This document shows positions 62,596-64,000 of a stretch of 64,000 bases of DNA, one piece after another; positions within the stretch are counted from its first letter, which is position 1, and every line of letters begins with the position of its first letter. Origin of the DNA: Argopecten irradians (Eukaryota; Mollusca; Bivalvia; Pectinida; Pectinidae); assembly GCF_041381155.1 (NCBI RefSeq), contig NC_091146.1:3145733-3209732 (forward strand), written 5' to 3'. The notes below the pieces were generated by a model that saw nothing but the letters and a program-made list of their open reading frames with translations, was not told the origin of the DNA and ran no database searches. The translations under genes and the position numbers were made by a program.

Positions 62596-62683
62596 AGGTA
62601 TGCCTGTGTTGCCTACGAGGGTGGCCAGAGAACGCTCAAGTCCTCTTCTCTCATTAGTCTACCATTCCTGCTGACGCCGCTTG
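62596..62683 (+). pseudogene. Gene 2 exon 4, displaced 3' half of the Ig domain
   Basis: AGG TAT GCC TGT begins RYACVAYEGGQRTLKSSS and continues to ISLPFLLTPL, then G|gttcgt in phase 1. This fits the F-G strand end of gene 1 exon 4 (RYNMFTCQT ... AEFVLKP then T|gtgagt), including the exon-end phase. Against the 5' half the frame is shifted and about seven codons (TPVLMRD in gene 1) are missing, so a small deletion accompanied the insertion. Confidence 0.65.
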
Positions 62684-63597
62684 GTTCGTACATTTTTTTT
62701 ATTTAAACACATTTTACTGTAGATTAGCTATTTTTCGTGTAAACTTAATTTCGCTTTTTCTTTAATCCGCGATCTGAAATTCTAGAGTCCTATTTCACGC
62801 AGACGCTTCATAATCAATACCTACCAACAAGGGCAGATAACTCTGTAATATGCGAACACAAGAAAATGTAAAAAAAATAATAATATCATTAAGCAAGTTT
62901 GTGGATTTTTTTACGATTTTTGTGATTTTTCTTAGATTTGTTTACGTTTTAATACCATTGAAACATTCAAATGTTGTTTTATATATAATGTAATTTAAGT
63001 CTTTTTGTGAGCACAATGCATGAGATATTCAATAAATATGTGTTTCTTTCTGTATTGTATATTTTATTACGAATGATAAGTTTTATATAATGATTAAAGC
63101 TTTGAAAAATTCATGGCGTTGGAAATATTACAAAATATATATATATATAACGTTGAGAATGTCTACTTTCACTTTATGTTAAAATATGTGAATGCGGCTA
63201 TAACATATATTTGAACGTCCGTCGAGAGGCGGGAAATTTTAAATTGGTAGTGTCTCATAAAACGGCTCTTAAGTAAAGCTTTAGGACAAAATGTGAATGT
63301 AAGATTCATTTAACAATTACATTTAAAGGTTTGTCTTTCACTTATCCTTTCATTATGATTTTTTTAAAAGTGTATATTTTGTAAGCATGCGTTAATATGA
63401 CTTTGAATATAGTCGTGGTCAACACTAGGTTTTGTTTTGAATTCCGGTTTTCGGTTAATGAGACATTTTTTCATCTCTACATATACAGATGAATTACATA
63501 AATTAACGTAACTCAAGCACTTCTATCAAAAGCGTTTGATTGGCAAGATGTTCTTTCTATATCCTGTGTACTTGATATGATATTTTCATGTAGAAAT
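62684..63597. other. Stretch right of gene 2 exon 4
   Basis: No further Ig, transmembrane or tail exon was recognised. It contains the half MITE A copy at 62801-62855 and otherwise AT-rich sequence. Confidence 0.45.
62801..62855. mobile_element. MITE family A, half copy
   Basis: taatcaatacctaccaacaa, gggcagataactctgtaata, tgcg: the right half of the family A element as in 8999-9187, with the left half missing. Confidence 0.7.
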
Positions 63598-64000
63598 TTA
63601 AAGGGCCACTACCTTTCCGAAACGGCTTTTATTTTTTTAAATAGGAATGTAAAACGAGATAATAATTTTGTAGAGTCGCAGAAGTTATTAACTATACGTA
63701 TACTAGGACACTTATCATCACCTCCAGAACTGTTTAATTAGAATAAATAAAATGTTAATTTTCATAAAGCGGGTCGTTTTATGTTTCCCGCTGTCGTCCT
63801 AAATGCCGCGCGGTAGTTGACTATCACTGCGCCAGACGGCAAAACAGCGAAATGAATCTCCATTTTTATCGTACATTAGACAGGAAATCTTGCATATGTT
63901 TGGTGTTGTAACCTCATCTTAAGCCATTGATATATATTTTCTTTTGTTATTAATGTTTTTAAGAAACCTTTAAATTTTGCTTCGGAAAGGTATAGGGCCT
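63598..64000. mobile_element. MITE family B, copy 3 (cut by the window end)
   Basis: Begins tttaaagggccactacctt and reaches ttcggaaaggtatagggcct at the last base, the mirrored end. The interior gcgccagacggcaaaacagc and tagttgactatcac match 21730-22068. The final TTAA lies outside the window. Confidence 0.85.

Larger units (their letters stand above)
53258..62683 (+). other. Gene 2: 5' part of a paralogue of gene 1 (gene model)
   Basis: Signal peptide, FN3, cysteine-free V-like domain and Ig domain occur in the same order, with the same phase-1 boundaries as gene 1 but on the opposite strand, giving a head-to-head pair. The Ig exon is interrupted by a 365-bp insertion with a stop codon and frame change. 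The product is therefore either a truncated secreted protein (signal, FN3, V-like, half Ig, about 269 residues) or nothing. No transmembrane or tail exon is visible before the window ends, so the 3' half is missing or lies further right. Confidence 0.7.

Overview
The window looks like nuclear DNA of a marine invertebrate, most likely a bivalve mollusc. It is AT-rich and intron-rich. It carries tRNA-derived SINEs of types I associate with bivalves (from memory, not searched), short palindromic DNA transposons, decayed non-LTR retrotransposons, and about 28 kb of tandem satellite. There are no bacterial features. The species cannot be read from the sequence.

The only clear genes are two related cell-surface receptor genes placed head to head. 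Gene 1 (minus strand, coding from 36562 down to 8902) can be assembled by eye into 16 exons. Every visible junction is phase 1. The order is: signal peptide (36505-36562), fibronectin III (33538-33816), a cysteine-poor V-like Ig domain (32895-33179), three further Ig-like domains (29260-29574, 28046-28363, 27523-27804), a transmembrane exon (25406-25496), and then nine small cytoplasmic exons. The tail exons form families: an A-B pair present twice (24893-24970 with 24422-24517, and 21330-21407 with 20912-21010); four C cassettes of 57-60 bp, each with one tyrosine motif (YLEL, YMDM, YMDM, YQDL); and a terminal exon ending in YNDIT-stop (8902-8960). This is the gene plan of a signalling receptor whose tail is made of interchangeable phosphotyrosine cassettes. 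It is the most interesting object here.

Gene 2 (plus strand, from 53258) repeats the 5' part of gene 1 with matching phases and a first exon of identical length: signal peptide (53258-53315), FN3 (59648-59905), V-like domain (61071-61373), and an Ig exon broken into two halves (62033-62229 and 62596-62683) by a 365-bp insertion and an in-frame stop. Any later exons lie beyond the right edge.

Layout: 1-3850, a 26-bp satellite; 3851-8291, a 71-bp satellite with an indel-rich left part; 8292-14070, gene 1 3' exons among SINE and MITE copies; 14175-16830, a 55-bp satellite; 16950-20716, a 10/20-bp satellite; 20717-36790, the remainder of gene 1 with MITEs, SINEs, a dead non-LTR element and a satellite island inside a local duplication; 36793-50353, a 42/40-bp satellite that starts about 30 bp upstream of a TATA-like box of gene 1 and contains a 2.2-kb diverged block in inverted orientation; 50432-50675, an ATC microsatellite; 50676-64000, gene 2 among repeats. 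The acidic 14-residue repeat proteins that can be read from the 42-bp array are satellite, not a gene.
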